Positions 24,258 through 35,035 of a stretch of 64,000 bases of DNA are shown piece by piece (within the stretch, counting starts at the first letter, position 1; each line of letters opens with the position of its first letter). Origin of the DNA: Obelidium mucronatum (Eukaryota > Chytridiomycota > Chytridiomycetes > Chytridiales > Chytriomycetaceae); contig JAIVFH010000126.1 in NCBI GenBank assembly GCA_025765595.1, positions 1 to 64,000 of the forward strand, written 5' to 3'. A program made the translations under genes and the position numbers. Below the pieces are notes generated by a model, which saw only the letters and a list, made by a program, of their open reading frames with translations, made no database searches and was not told the origin of the DNA.

Positions 24258-25408
24258 GCCGTTAACCCTGTTCTACCATGCTGGTACTTCGCTTACTTTG
24301 AAATCTTCAATTAAAAACTCTTTGAATTTACAGATCAGCAAGTCTCTAAATGCGTGACCTCGCTGTCTAAAGTTGGAGATACGCGATCAGACATGTTTCG
24401 ACGCCGAAATGAAAAACTCCACATGAGCCAGCGCACTTTACTAGACGCAATCTATATAATTTATGCAGAGATTGATGAGGAACTGAAATCTCCACGTGAA
24501 TACATCCAACAACTCCCCCCTGACGATCAGGTTCAAGTGAATCCCCATACCCCTTTACGAAATCCAGAACTGACGAATAATACAGCGGGAATTAACAGGC
24601 GCCTTCAGTGAAAATATTTACTTTGCTTCGCAAGCAGTTAGTAAAGGCTATAGAATCCGTGGAATCGAACAATACACATCAGAATTAATTGATCCAGCTC
24701 AACAGCTCTCTGCGTCCATGGATGCTCTCCGTTATGTATTCCATACCCGTTTATCGCGCTCACCACTCCCACCGCACCACGATCTCCATGGTGTCCTCAA
24801 AGACTTTGATACCTCCTGGACCGCGTTTGAGAAAAAGATTTGCTTCTTTTATTTTTCATCAACATATAACGGAATCCCTGGTCGGATAGACGAGACTCAT
24901 TTGTTTCAGGTTTCCTTCAACTTTGACTTTCTATATCGACTGAACACCTTCAACCACTCAGGTTCTGATGAGTGAAACAATTCTCCGAGCACTCGACTCC
25001 AAATACATTTCCCTTGACCAAGTTCAGAGTTTCGACCCTTCATTGATTCTCGCAATACCGCGGCTGTCCCTCTTCTCAGCCTTATACCACACACCAGACA
25101 TGGTTAACGTCACGGATTCGCAGAATGCATTTCGATGGTTCAGAGCCAAGTCGGAACTACTCAAAAGCGTCAAGGAACGGGTGTCTGGGTTGGATGTGGA
25201 TCGGATCTACATTCTAGAACGGATGCTGGTAGATGCTGAAGGTGGGAACGGTCAGGGGACTGTAAATGATTCGATTTTGCAATCTGTTTTCGTGGATATA
25301 TGCAGCGTGTCGGATCAGCTAATGAGAAATAAGGAGGTTGTTGGAATGCTCTCAAAAGTGTTTTCAATGTATAGAGAAATGCCGGAAGAAGTCACTCAAG
25401 TTATATAA
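24258..25408 (+). CDS. LST2: LST2-like protein (lateral signalling target 2)
   Basis: Resembles fungal and animal LST2, which in animals is a FYVE-domain endosomal regulator of receptor signalling. Recognised blocks: MFRRRNEKLHMSQRTLLDAI near 24393, AFSENIYFASQAVSKGYRIR, QQLSASMDALRYVFHTR, FDTSWTAFEKKICFFYFS, and after an intron VLMSETILRALDSKYI with LILAIPRLSLFSAL. Stop after EEVTQVI at 25406-25408. No C-terminal FYVE zinc finger is visible before the stop, so this is the helical core only. The first exon is uncertain: two frames overlap at 24258-24360, and the phase at the 24531-24599 junction was not resolved. Confidence 0.68.
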
Positions 25409-25482
25409 ATTATTTGTCAGGTTTTACTCGTCTATTAATGCTCTCTTTTACACCATGAAACAAATGGAACACTGGTCAAAAC

Positions 25483-25554
25483 GAGCGTACCAGGGGTCGA
25501 ACCTGGAATCTCTTGATTCGTAGTCAAGCGCGGTAACCATTTTGCCATACGCCC
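25483..25554 (-). tRNA. tRNA-Arg (ACG)
   Basis: 72 nt on the minus strand. Acceptor GGGCGTA pairs with TACGCTC with one G-U. The anticodon stem CTTGA/TCAAG closes loop CTACGAA with anticodon ACG, and the T-arm CAGG TTCGACC CCTG is canonical. No intron. Confidence 0.93.
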
Positions 25555-25972
25555 ATATAATTCTCCTTATTTTTAGATTATAATAATCCTAAAAAATTAT
25601 GGAATAGCTGGAACAGTCTATCTAATTGCAATTTACTTTTCTGTGTCGCTCTGGCGTTTTTCGAAAGCTCTTTGTTTCAATTTTGAGAAAAACTTGAGCG
25701 AGCGGAATTGCCAATTTGATCAGGAAAGAAGAAATAAAACACAAAATCGCAAGTAGCAAGAGAGTTTCCATGACTGAGTTTATGGCCGAACTGTGTAAAG
25801 TAATATGATACTGTCATCAATTTAAGCCATCAAGTATTTTTTATTTCAAGCTGAAAAAGGCTGTAACAAAGAAAGGATATCAAAACATCTCGGTATATAA
25901 TGAACACAATAGGAGAAATTTAAAGTTGTGGAGCGATTACTTTGTTTGAAAAATAACGAGTCAGTCAGCAAT
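25555..25972. other. Intergenic, nothing recognised
   Basis: AT-rich region between tRNA-Arg and the 3' end of histone H1. No ORF, RNA or repeat recognised. It begins with a short T-run on the H1-proximal side but no clear terminator is assignable. Confidence 0.35.
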
Positions 25973-26963
25973 TTAACAAATTAAAGACAGAAATACCTTC
26001 TTGGTCGCGGCGGCCCGTCTAGGAGTTTTCTTTGGAACAGCAGATCGTGGAGTTGGCGCCTTTCTTTCGACCTTCTTTGGGGCAGCAGCTTTCTTTGGAG
26101 GAGCAGCCTTCTTTTTTGGGGCTGCAGCCTTCTTGGCTGGAGCTTTAGCAGCAGCAGCCTTATTTTTGGCGGCAACTGCAATGACAGGTTTTGCGGCGGC
26201 CTTTTTCGCAGTAGATTTAGCTTTTGCGGCGGTGGTCTGAAGAAAAACATATTAATGAGGAAGCGCGGAATAAACTGAAAGATTTGACAAAGCCACCTTT
26301 TTCGCAAAAAGCTTCTTCTTTGGTGTGGCAGCGGCTGGTTTAACAGACACCCTCTTCCCTGGGGCTCTCTTGAAACAGAACCAAGTCAGTTGACGCGTTT
26401 TCCACAAAAATGCTTGAAAAATATTTAAACCTTTTTAGTTGCAGCGGGAATATCATCTTCCTCCTTTGGAGCCGAACGGGCAGGCCTTTTCTTTGCGGTG
26501 GCGCTATCCGATGAAGGTGCCTCAATCTTCACAAGTTTAACCGGACCAGATGCCCCTTTGGGCTGACTGAACAAGCCAGCATCAACTCCCTTCTTAATGG
26601 CTTGGTTGATTAAATGATCTTTGATGTCCTAAACCAACAATGAAGTGAATAAGATCAATAATGAAAAAAAATAGCAGCAACTGATTGGTTAATACCTCAA
26701 AGTTGGTGCTAATGTACTTCTTGATTGCTTGGCGGGACGATCCATTGCGTTCTTTCTGGGTATGGTTGGGCGTTCAGTTGTTTCCTGGCGGGGTTTTTTG
26801 TTTTAAAACATACCAGGCTGGCAATAGACGCAATAACCATCTCCTTGTAGCTTGGATGAAGTGGGGCAGCAGCGGGAGCTCTCTTTTTTGGAGCAGTCTT
26901 CTCTGCAGTTTTTGGGTCTGTGGCAGTGGGCGAGGCAGCCTTCTTATCCGATGCAGCAGCCAT
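25973..26963 (-). CDS. Histone H1 (linker histone)
   Basis: Binds nucleosomal linker DNA. ATG at 26963 (MAAASDKKAASPTATDPKTA). The globular winged-helix domain is split by introns: HPSYKEMVIASIASL, then ERNGSSRQAIKKYISTNFE, then DIKDHLINQAIKKGV. A long Lys/Ala/Pro-rich tail follows (KKRPARSAPKEEDD, RAPGKRVSVKPAAATPKKK, AAAPKKKAAPPKKAAAPKK). About 240 aa with five introns. The final codons are either read through to TAA at 25973-25975 or end in one more exon. Introns in the tail are unusual for animal H1 but common for fungal H1. Confidence 0.88.
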
Positions 26964-27272
26964 ATTGGTTTTCCCTGTTTTTAAAGTTGCGAGGTTAGCA
27001 ACGCGTATCACGGGTGAAAGTTAAGCTAGCTGCTGTGGCGGGAGAGCTTGGAGAAACAGCTGTCAAAATAAATGTGGGGAGACTCACTTGTTTGTTTGCA
27101 GAATGTTTTTTCCTTCGTCCGTGATGGACAATTTTGTCTGACCTGCCCTTCTGGACAAAAGCCTCAAAGAACAAGAACGACTGCAAAATTGATTTATTTG
27201 TTATTGTCGTATCTAGCTGTAATTGATTTTCTTTCACTGTAATAACTTAACTTAAAATAAATACTGTTAATT
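26964..27272. other. Divergent intergenic region H1 / macro-domain gene
   Basis: 309 bp between the two start codons. No gene recognised; expected to hold both promoters. GTAATAACTTAACTTAAAATAAATACTG just before the plus-strand start is AT-rich without a clear TATA box. Confidence 0.35.
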
Positions 27273-28157
27273 ATGTCAAGAGCCATTAACATTGAATTGA
27301 ACAAGAAAGTCCGTCTATGGTAAGCCACTTCGTTGCGCATCATAATAATTGCTTATATATGCTTAGGCGCGGAGACATAACATCACTCGCTATCGATGCA
27401 ATAGTCAACGCTGCAAATAACTCTCTCTTGGGAGGCGGAGGTGGGTCTCCACAGAATTCGCCCATTGTCTCTGATTGGATATTTAACAGGAGTGGATGGC
27501 GCTATTCACAGGGCAGCTGGCCCAGATTTGAAGAAGGAATGTCGCAAGCTGAATGGGTGTGAAACGGGAAACGCAAAGATGACAAGGGCCTACTCACTGC
27601 CTTGCAAACGAATCATTCATACAGTTAAGAAAGTTCTTTCGGATATCCTGCAAAGCAACAGCTGAAATGTGGACAAATAGGTTGGACCTGTTGGGGAGAA
27701 CGAGCGAGATTTGGCGTCTTGCTACACCAAATCCCTCTCCTTAATGATTCCAAATGGTCTTAAATCAATTGCGTTTCCCTGTATCTCTACTGGAATCTAT
27801 GGCTATCCCAATGAACCTGCTGCTCATGTCGCACTGAGAAGCGTTCGAGAGTTTCTGGAGAGTGAAGTTGGAGACCAAGTTGAAAACGTAACATTTTGCA
27901 TCTTTATGCCTCAGGATTGGGAGATTTACGAAAGGTTGATGGGTGTGTATTTTCCAACACAACTTGGACCGTCAGCCGAATCAGTTGGTGGAGAAGGGAA
28001 CGGCAATGATCGTGACGAGGAACGATCAAAAAAGGCGGAAAGCAATGCGGTAAAAGATGCAGCGGCGGAAGACAGCAGCGGAAGCATCGCCGCAGCGCCC
28101 AGCCTGAATGCAACTTCGCGCAACTGGACGATCTCCGCAAAGAAATCAAAGAAATAA
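27273..28157 (+). CDS. Macro-domain ADP-ribose hydrolase (MACROD-like)
   Basis: Macro domains of this type remove ADP-ribose from acidic residues and deacetylate O-acetyl-ADP-ribose, the product of sirtuins. Exons join in frame: [36 protein letters not shown] ending [25 protein letters not shown] ending RIIHT, then [18 protein letters not shown] and [19 protein letters not shown]. These contain the catalytic-loop signatures [18 protein letters not shown] and [10 protein letters not shown]-terminal tail rich in Glu, Ser and Ala ends KKSKK at 28155-28157. The last 50 codons may be mis-framed: the following gene's coiled-coil coding seems to begin inside them in another frame (see findings). Confidence 0.85.
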
Positions 28158-28177
28158 AACAAAAACGCGACAGCCAA

Positions 28178-29648
28178 ATGAGCCACCACCTGCACTCGCC
28201 CGCGCACGCGGCGGCGCACAAGGAGAGCATCTCGATCAAAAACCCGCAGGCCGTCAAGGGCGCCGACCCGCCCGGCTCGCCAGGTCTGTTGGTGTTTTGC
28301 GGTGTTTCGGTCTTTTCTCACCGCTGAAAGCCAGGCCGCCCGAAGAGCGCAGAGGCCGAAATGCTCGGCGCAGTTGCCGAACTCAACAGCAAAGCGATCC
28401 GCTTCAAGAAGTTCGAGGCGCTGCTCGAGCTGCCGCTGGTGGACATGGAGCAGCTCAAGAAGCTGTCGTGGATGGGCGTGCCCGAAGAGATCCGCCACAC
28501 CGTGTGGAAGCTGCTTATGGTGTGTGGCTGTGGTGTGCTGGCGTGCGTGTGGGTTGCTGATCGGATGTTTTGGCTCTTGATGACAGGGGTACTTGCCTAC
28601 AAACTCAACGCTCAGAGACAAGATCCTGGCGCAGAAACGAAGTGAATACGAAGAATACTGCTCTCAGCAATTTTCAGATGATGGGAAATCTGGCCTCGAT
28701 CAATCACTGGTGCATCAAGTCCACATTGATATTCTAAGGACCAACGCAAACATTCCTCTATATCAGAATAAAACCATACAGGAAGTACGTGAAAGCGCCT
28801 AGTCTGTTTTAAGTCGCATCACTTACGTATATTTGTGTATTTTTTTCACCCATCCAGTCACTGGAGCGAATTCTGTACATTTGGGCTATTCGTCACCCTG
28901 CGTCTGGTTACGTTCAAGGAATCAATGACCTCGCTACACCCTTCTTTCAGGTTTTTCTTCAATCACATGTATCCGATGACGTTGAGAAAACGGACGTGTC
29001 CCTGATTACTCCTCAAATTCTGGCGGAAGTGGAAGCAGATACATATTGGTGCCTGACTAGACTGCTGGACGGTATTCAGGACAATTATACTCACGCTCAA
29101 CCTGGAATTCAGAGGCAAATTGCTCGGCTTAAAGAACTTATAAATCGGATTGATTGTGAGTGTTTTGGTTGTATACTTTGTACTCGAGCTAAAAACGAAA
29201 ACGAAAAATATTCGAAGCTCAATTATATGCTCATTTTCAAAAGGAAGGCGTAGAATTTATTCAGTTTGCGTTTCGGTGGATGAATTGTCTGCTTATGCGA
29301 GAGCTTCCCCTCAAATCAACGGTGCGAATGTGGGATTCATACCAAGCGGAAGGCATTGAAGGTCTAAATGAGTTTCATTTGTACGTATGTGCCGCGTTCC
29401 TCGTGAAATGGTCGGCAGAGCTGAAAAAGATGGAGGTACTGAAGGATGTATGTTTGGAACGAAAACTCGCTCATTCAATTTTTTTTGAATTCTTTTAGTT
29501 TCAAGATATAATTCAGTTCTTGCAATCGACGCCTACAGCATCATGGGGCGATCGGGATATTGAGCTCCTGTTGTCGGAAGCATTCATGTGGAAATCACTA
29601 TTTGGATCGTCACCCCAACATTTAAAAAATAACAATCCAAATGCGTAG
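28178..29648 (+). CDS. TBC-domain Rab GTPase-activating protein (TBC1D22/Gyp1-like)
   Basis: Rab-GAP expected on Golgi/endosomal membranes. First clear Met at 28178 (MSHHLHSPAHAAAHKESISI), though the same frame reads well upstream ([20 protein letters not shown]). After an intron come RFKKFEALLELPLVDMEQL and LSWMGVPEEIRHTVWKLLM, then YLPTNSTLRDKILAQKRSEY. The catalytic pair is present: Arg finger in VHIDILRTN and Gln finger in SGYVQGINDL. Then DTYWCLTRLLDGIQDNYTHA, FIQFAFRWMNCLLMREL, TVRMWDSYQAEG and FQDIIQFLQSTPTASWGD. Stop TAG 29646-29648. All TBC subdomains are in order, so the enzyme looks functional. The product is about 410 aa or more depending on the start. Confidence 0.85.
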
Positions 29649-29732
29649 CGACCTGAAAAATAAAACCTGGATTTTCTTGTCTGGGCTTCTTTAGTTTTGA
29701 AAATAAAGGAATAAACCACAGGGTCAGCACAA

Positions 29733-32700
29733 ATGCAATCGCCAAAGAAGAAAGACGCCGCGGGAATCATACAAATCAAGCAGGCGCTATATACATTGCC
29801 AGGCATCTTGGTCGCCTTGGCTTTCGCTGCTCTATACGCATATTCTCGATCCCGAGGAAATTCACCCATGCTGCCACCCGTCAAAGCGGCCTCAATACAG
29901 CAACTAGCAAGTTGAGACTTTGTTTAATTCGCAGCGCAATTCGCGTTGATTTACATGATACTCACCAATAGATCAATTTGCACAAGTCAATCGCGTTCTC
30001 ACTCAACGAAGTAAAGACCCATTTTTGACAGACCTGCAATGAGCACTTGTTCTTAACAGTTCAACTATTAGAATCTCCAACTATCCATTTAATGTGGACG
30101 ACTCCTCCGGACACTTTCACTTCACTCCACTATAAAGTCCTTGACAGCTATTTTTACCATGATCCGACAACCACTCTCGTTATCCACGCCACATATCTGA
30201 ATGACACCCACTTTTTCATCCTATTCTAATGTGGGATATAATATTCGTGTCAGTCCCATCACTGATGCTTCCCTCTTGGCTCTGGCCACAACACCAACTC
30301 CCGATGTACCAGAACCATGCCCTGGCGTTAAATGGCTCGAAAAAATCAACGAATATCGACGTGGCCCATATTTCTACTCTCATCTCACAGATTACCTTCG
30401 CTTCTGTATTCTCTTCAAACATGGTGGTGTTTACAGTGACTTTGACGCGATCCAGCTGTCCAAATGGAATCACCCCAATGATCCGATAGCGCCACCTGTC
30501 GGAGAATCATTTATCGGCGCCGACAGTGCAACAGGAAATCCTGCCCGAAAACTTGGTACATTCACGCCTCTGTCAGAGACAAGTGCCTGTCCTTGGTGCT
30601 TCAATGGAGAAGATAAATACTTGGCTCCTGGTGTTATGGGAAGCGTGGCTGGAAGCATCTTGGTGAAAACTGCTCTTGAAATTGGTTTCGAAAGGACAGA
30701 GTATGACCCTCTTGTCTTTAATGCTGTGGGACCGAAAGCCGTGACGCTTGCGTATCAGGAGCTGGAGAAAAAGCGAAGACTTGAAAACGTTCAAGTGTTG
30801 AAGAGGGATGTACTTTATCCGTATTCTTACTTGACAAGTTTGAAAGTTTTCCAAGCGGGTGCCAGTAAAGAAGATGGGGAAGCGGGCGGAGAGGCTTTGG
30901 CACGCAAGGGATTGTCTTTGCATCTATATGGCCACAAAACAAAAGGGATGGTTCCAGAGCCTGGCAGTATTTTGGACTACCTGGTCCGTAAACAGACTGT
31001 CGTCAAGACAAACTCTTCAATTCTCGAATCATCGGAAGACGAGAGAGAAACTCCGCAACATGAGATACATGTTCCACGATTCCTGGGGATTTCAAAGTAC
31101 ATTCAAGAAGTTCCAGATATAAGGGTTGTGGCAGATGTTCGACAACTTGAATTACATTATTCTACAACCCAAGAATTCGACGAAAATATTCTCTTAAGCC
31201 TTCAAATTTCCGCTAGACATGGAAGACTACGCCTTGCAGCAGTCAATAGCTCTTCTTCATTAACTGGAAAGGAATGGAATTCCGTCTTATCGTTCCAGAG
31301 ACTAACACCTGCAGCTGCCAACAAGAAACTGTCTCTACTCATGTACTTTGCATCGCCATCGGCCCAATCTCACATTGATTGCGTCACCGTTACTGTTAAA
31401 TTCCCCACTCAAACAATCACCAAATCAATACCAATCTACATCCTTCCCAACCTCGTCACAGTCATGATTAAAACAACCGACCGAATCTCCAAAGTCTTCA
31501 CTCTCGTCTCTTCTATCCGCCAGCACTACCCAAACATGACAATCATTGTTGCAGACGATGGACACTTGGACCCGTCGAAATCCACGAAACCCGAGGGCCC
31601 CCAACGCGGGTTCTACTACCTGCCACTTCCACACGATGTAGGTCTCAGCGCCGGGCGAAACCGTATGGTCAGTAAAATCCGTACAAAGTACGTCTTGACT
31701 TTGGACGATGACTTTACAGTCAACCAAGACGGGCAAATCGCGCATCTTATACATGCCCTGGAAACAGCCCCCAAAATCAATCCAGAGAAACAGTTTGACA
31801 TTGCTGCGGGAAAAATTCCCGCTGATGAAGGACGCTTCGGTGTGGATTACTGTGGTCTCATGACAGCAAGCCATCCAGGCCGAACACTCCGTCTCGACCC
31901 CGGGAGAGTCACCCCAGGAATCGACCACGAAGGCTGCGTGGAAGTAGATTTCGTGCCAAATGTGTTTGTTGCGCGGACTCAGTTTTTGAGGGAAACGCTG
32001 CAATGGGATGAGACTCTCAAGTTGGGAGAACATGAAGACTTTTTCTGGAGGGCAAAGCAGCTGGGCGCAAGGACTTTGACTTGTCCAGGTGTCACGTTTT
32101 ATCATGATCAAGTGGAGCATTGGAAAGGTGTGACGGAGTATGATCGGAAGCGGGCTCGGGTTTTTGACTTTTTTAAAGTGTCGTTGAGGAAGCATGGGTT
32201 CGTTCGGTTGGTTAGCTTTGGTAGAACGATCATGGATTTAGTTTGTGAGTTTTTTTTTCAGAATTACATGATTGCTCTTTTTCGTGCTCAACAACCCTTG
32301 CTTCGCAAATAGTACCCAAACCAGTTGAAGATCTGGAAGCAACAAATATTCTGTCTCGTTCTGTATTTCTCACATGGAAATCAGCAGCTGCCTCTTTCAA
32401 AATCCTACAATCCAGTGATACCGGTCTGAGCTGGAGCCCAATCAACCACGGACAAGGAGAAAACTATGAACATGAGCCACATCGGCCATCCAAGCATCCC
32501 GACGGATTCCAGCGTAAACCAAACAGCGAGAACTGGATCACGGTATACGGGCTAAAACCAGGAACTTCATATATTTTCAGGCTGCACGCTGGAAATCGAT
32601 TTAATTTTCTGGAAGCCGGTGTTGAAGTCTATTTGACAACCTTGACGGCAGAGCAGGAACTAGGTTAGAGCTTTCTCAAATGTTAGCTCTCTTCGACTAA

Positions 32701-33402
32701 ACAACCCTCCAACCCACAGCAAACAATCTCCTGGAAAACCCTTCATTTGAGGCCTCATCCATCGATCCGTATACTGTATCTCCAAAAAACAGCTTCAAAA
32801 TTGTTCCAGTATTGCATCAGGACGACTACGTTGCCTCGTCACTTCTTAAATACACGCTCCACGGAGGCGAGTCTCGTAAACTAGGATTTCGCAGTGAAAT
32901 TACGACAGTGGGATACCTTCTACCACACCGTAGTCTTGCAAGTGTATCGCAATTTATACCCGGTGCTCGCGTTCGAGCTGCAACCGAAGCAGCAGCATCA
33001 GCACCTGTGGCCAAGATCCTTGTTAGTATGCAAAGTAAAATTGATGCGCTATTCGACATTGAAGAGGGTATGAGTTGGCGCGTTAACGTTAAAGTTTGGT
33101 TTAGCAACTTGAACCCATCTGTGAATCAGAGTGATTTATTCGATTGGATTGGGGCTGTTTCCAATGATGAAGGAATAGCGGATACTGGAAAGGAGATGCT
33201 TCCATTATTGGAATGGGGAGAAGCCCTTGTGGAGGTGAAACAAGAATTTGATCGATCAAATGTGGAATGGCAAGGCCGAACTGTTTGTATATGTGTGGCT
33301 GATGGTTGGATGCAGCGAGTTCGAGGAGTCTTGGTTTCTGGAATTCTAGAGACTTATCGAGGGAGTGTTACTTGGGATGATTGGGTTGTGGCTGTTCAGT
33401 GA
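29733..33402 (+). CDS. Double glycosyltransferase with FN3 and C-terminal module
   Basis: Likely Golgi type II protein. Exon 1 (MQSPKKKDAAGIIQIKQ, then membrane segment LPGILVALAFAALYAYS) appears to join about 29974 (QFAQVNRVLTQRSKDP). The first catalytic region resembles GT32/A4GALT-type DXD transferases: HLMWTTPPDTF, YFYSHLTDYLRFCILFKHGG, VYSDFDAIQL. The second, from about 31450, resembles GT12 B4GALNT-type enzymes: TVMIKTTDRISKVFTLVSSI, IIVADDGH, VGLSAGRNRMV, YVLTLDDDFTV, GEHEDFFWRAKQLGA. After an intron with donor GTGAGT near 32246 comes an FN3-like domain (VEDLEATNILSRSVFLTWKS, GLKPGTSYIFRLHAG). A C-terminal domain follows, starting NLLENPSFEASS, perhaps carbohydrate-binding. Stop after WVVAVQ at about 33402. 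Two single-base frame breaks (about 30038 and 30210-30214) interrupt the N-terminal part. Substrates unknown. Confidence 0.68.
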
Positions 33403-33656
33403 GTGATTCAAAAGAATATTGAGGTTGGAGTGTCATCAAGCCAAAACACAGGAAAAGCAAGAGTGAGCTCATTGAAATGTGTGGAACAGAGCATTAAAAT
33501 TCATAAAAGCATCAATCTGGTTTCTGCATCTTCTCCTAATAGAGGTCTCTAAGAAACCAGCTAATCCACATAACTTGACTGCTGTTGTCAGGAGCGGAAA
33601 AATAGATAATTTTTTAATTTTTCTTTATTATAAGACTATAATACAGCAGGTGACAA

Positions 33657-33729
33657 GGGGATCTAGCTCAAATGGCAGAGCGCTCGCTTAGCATGCGAGA
33701 GGCACTGGGATCAATGCCCAGGTTCTCCA
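33657..33729 (+). tRNA. tRNA-Ala (AGC)
   Basis: 73 nt. Acceptor GGGGATC with 3' GTTCTCC (one mismatch), D-arm AGCTCAAATGGCAGAGC, anticodon stem CTCGC/GCGAG around TTAGCAT (anticodon AGC), T-stem CTGGG/CCCAG. The T-loop ATCAATG is slightly unusual. It sits at the border between the gene-rich and transposon-rich halves. Confidence 0.9.
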
Positions 33730-33749
33730 CGTACTTTGATCTGTTTTTC

Positions 33750-35035
33750 AGGGCTATGTAATGTATCTGCAGTTGTCATTTTTGTTAAACCTTGGACTCG
33801 TTGGCTTGTATATGTTTTGGATGCAGCCGGATGTGTTTTGGTTGTGTTTTGGTTTGTTTTTGTGGCTTTTGTATGAAAGCAATGTTGAACAATGTTTTAT
33901 TGTGAAGAGATCATTAGGGGGTTTCAAAGTTGACCGATTTTTTCCGATTTCTCGTTCGAAATCTTGCCAACAAAACTTGAAAAAACGAAAATAAAAACTG
34001 AGTTTTTTTATGTTTTTCAGGAGAGGGGTTTCAAAGTTAAAGACCCTATATCCTTCCCTCAAGCACATGCCACCTGTGAGAGCGATTTAGTGTACATCTA
34101 CTTCGAAATTAGAAAGTTACAGAAGAGTAAGGCTTTGTGTTGGTCGGCAAGATTGCATTGAATGGCAGGCCACAGGAGGACTTTTTGCTGACAAGCACTA
34201 ACAATTTGGCAGTAGCCACTATTGATTGCAGCTGATTGCAATATCCTGGCTGTTTCGGAATACTGTACCCCTCAGAGAGAACATAAGGGATTTGCTGCTT
34301 CAACTAGTACATCAAGGTTAGTATCCCAAAAGACAGTCAACACCATCAGGATTGTTATCATAGATCTGTATATATCAAACTAAATAAAGAAAAGGGCTGT
34401 GTCATCTGAATTAGGTGGAGCTCTAGTTTGGGTAAGAAAAAACTCGGTTTTTTGACGAAATCGGAGAAATCGGTTTTTTTGACCGATTTCTCCAAAAAAC
34501 GGAGTTTTCTTGCCAACAAAACCACAATTTTTGTTGTTGAAAAATCTGAACTTTGAAACCCCCTATTGTAATTGATTAAAAGTTTCTTTATTTTTTATTG
34601 ATCAATATCGCAAGTTACCAATAATTACCATACAACTCAAAACATTGATGAACTATTGCAATAAAGCAATGTTTATTACTATTTGAAAAACTCTGGCACA
34701 TGTCTGGTGTATAAGAAGAAAGAATTGAGGGGAGTTGTCTTTGTGGTCTTTGAAATTCTTGGGTGCTACATTTGGGCTATGTAATACTATCTGCTGAGGG
34801 AATTTTGTGTGATTTCTCGAATTAAAACAGTGTTTTGGATCAAGGTGGATATGTTTCAGTTGTGTCTTGGTGTGTTTTCTTAGCTTTCACATGATAGCGA
34901 TTGTGACCATATCTCAAAATAAAGAGATCATTATAATTGATCATAAGTTTCTTAATTTATTGATAGAAATATCCTAAGCTACCAATAATTACGGTACAGC
35001 TCAAAACATTGATGAACAATTGCAATTGGCTTGCT
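33750..35035. repeat. Duplicated ~270-bp segment, one copy split by a MITE
   Basis: Copy 1 is 33750-33916 plus 34564-34690; copy 2 is about 34770-35035. Shared words include GGCTATGTAAT, AGAGATCAT, TACCAATAATTAC and CTCAAAACATTGATGAAC. Copy 2 is continuous where copy 1 is interrupted by the element at 33917-34563. Not coding; identity unknown. Confidence 0.7.
33917..34563. mobile_element. 647-bp MITE with TA target duplication
   Basis: Perfect inverted ends GGGGGTTTCAAAGTT (33917-33931) and AACTTTGAAACCCCC (34549-34563), flanked by TA on both sides. The paralogous copy at about 34928 reads GATCATTATAATTG with a single TA, an empty site. TA duplication suggests the Tc1/mariner mobilisation class. 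The interior holds a long hairpin (arms about 34438-34473 and 34483-34517) and no transposase. Confidence 0.75.

Noticed and set aside
28108..28560. Plus-strand 150-codon frame rich in Arg/Ala
   Set aside because: Out of frame with the macro-domain and TBC coding on the same strand; it crosses their junction and has no family signal.
31425..32195. Minus-strand 256-codon ORF
   Set aside because: Antisense to the GT12-like domain, whose motifs (LTLDDDF, GEHEDFF) are unmistakable on the plus strand.
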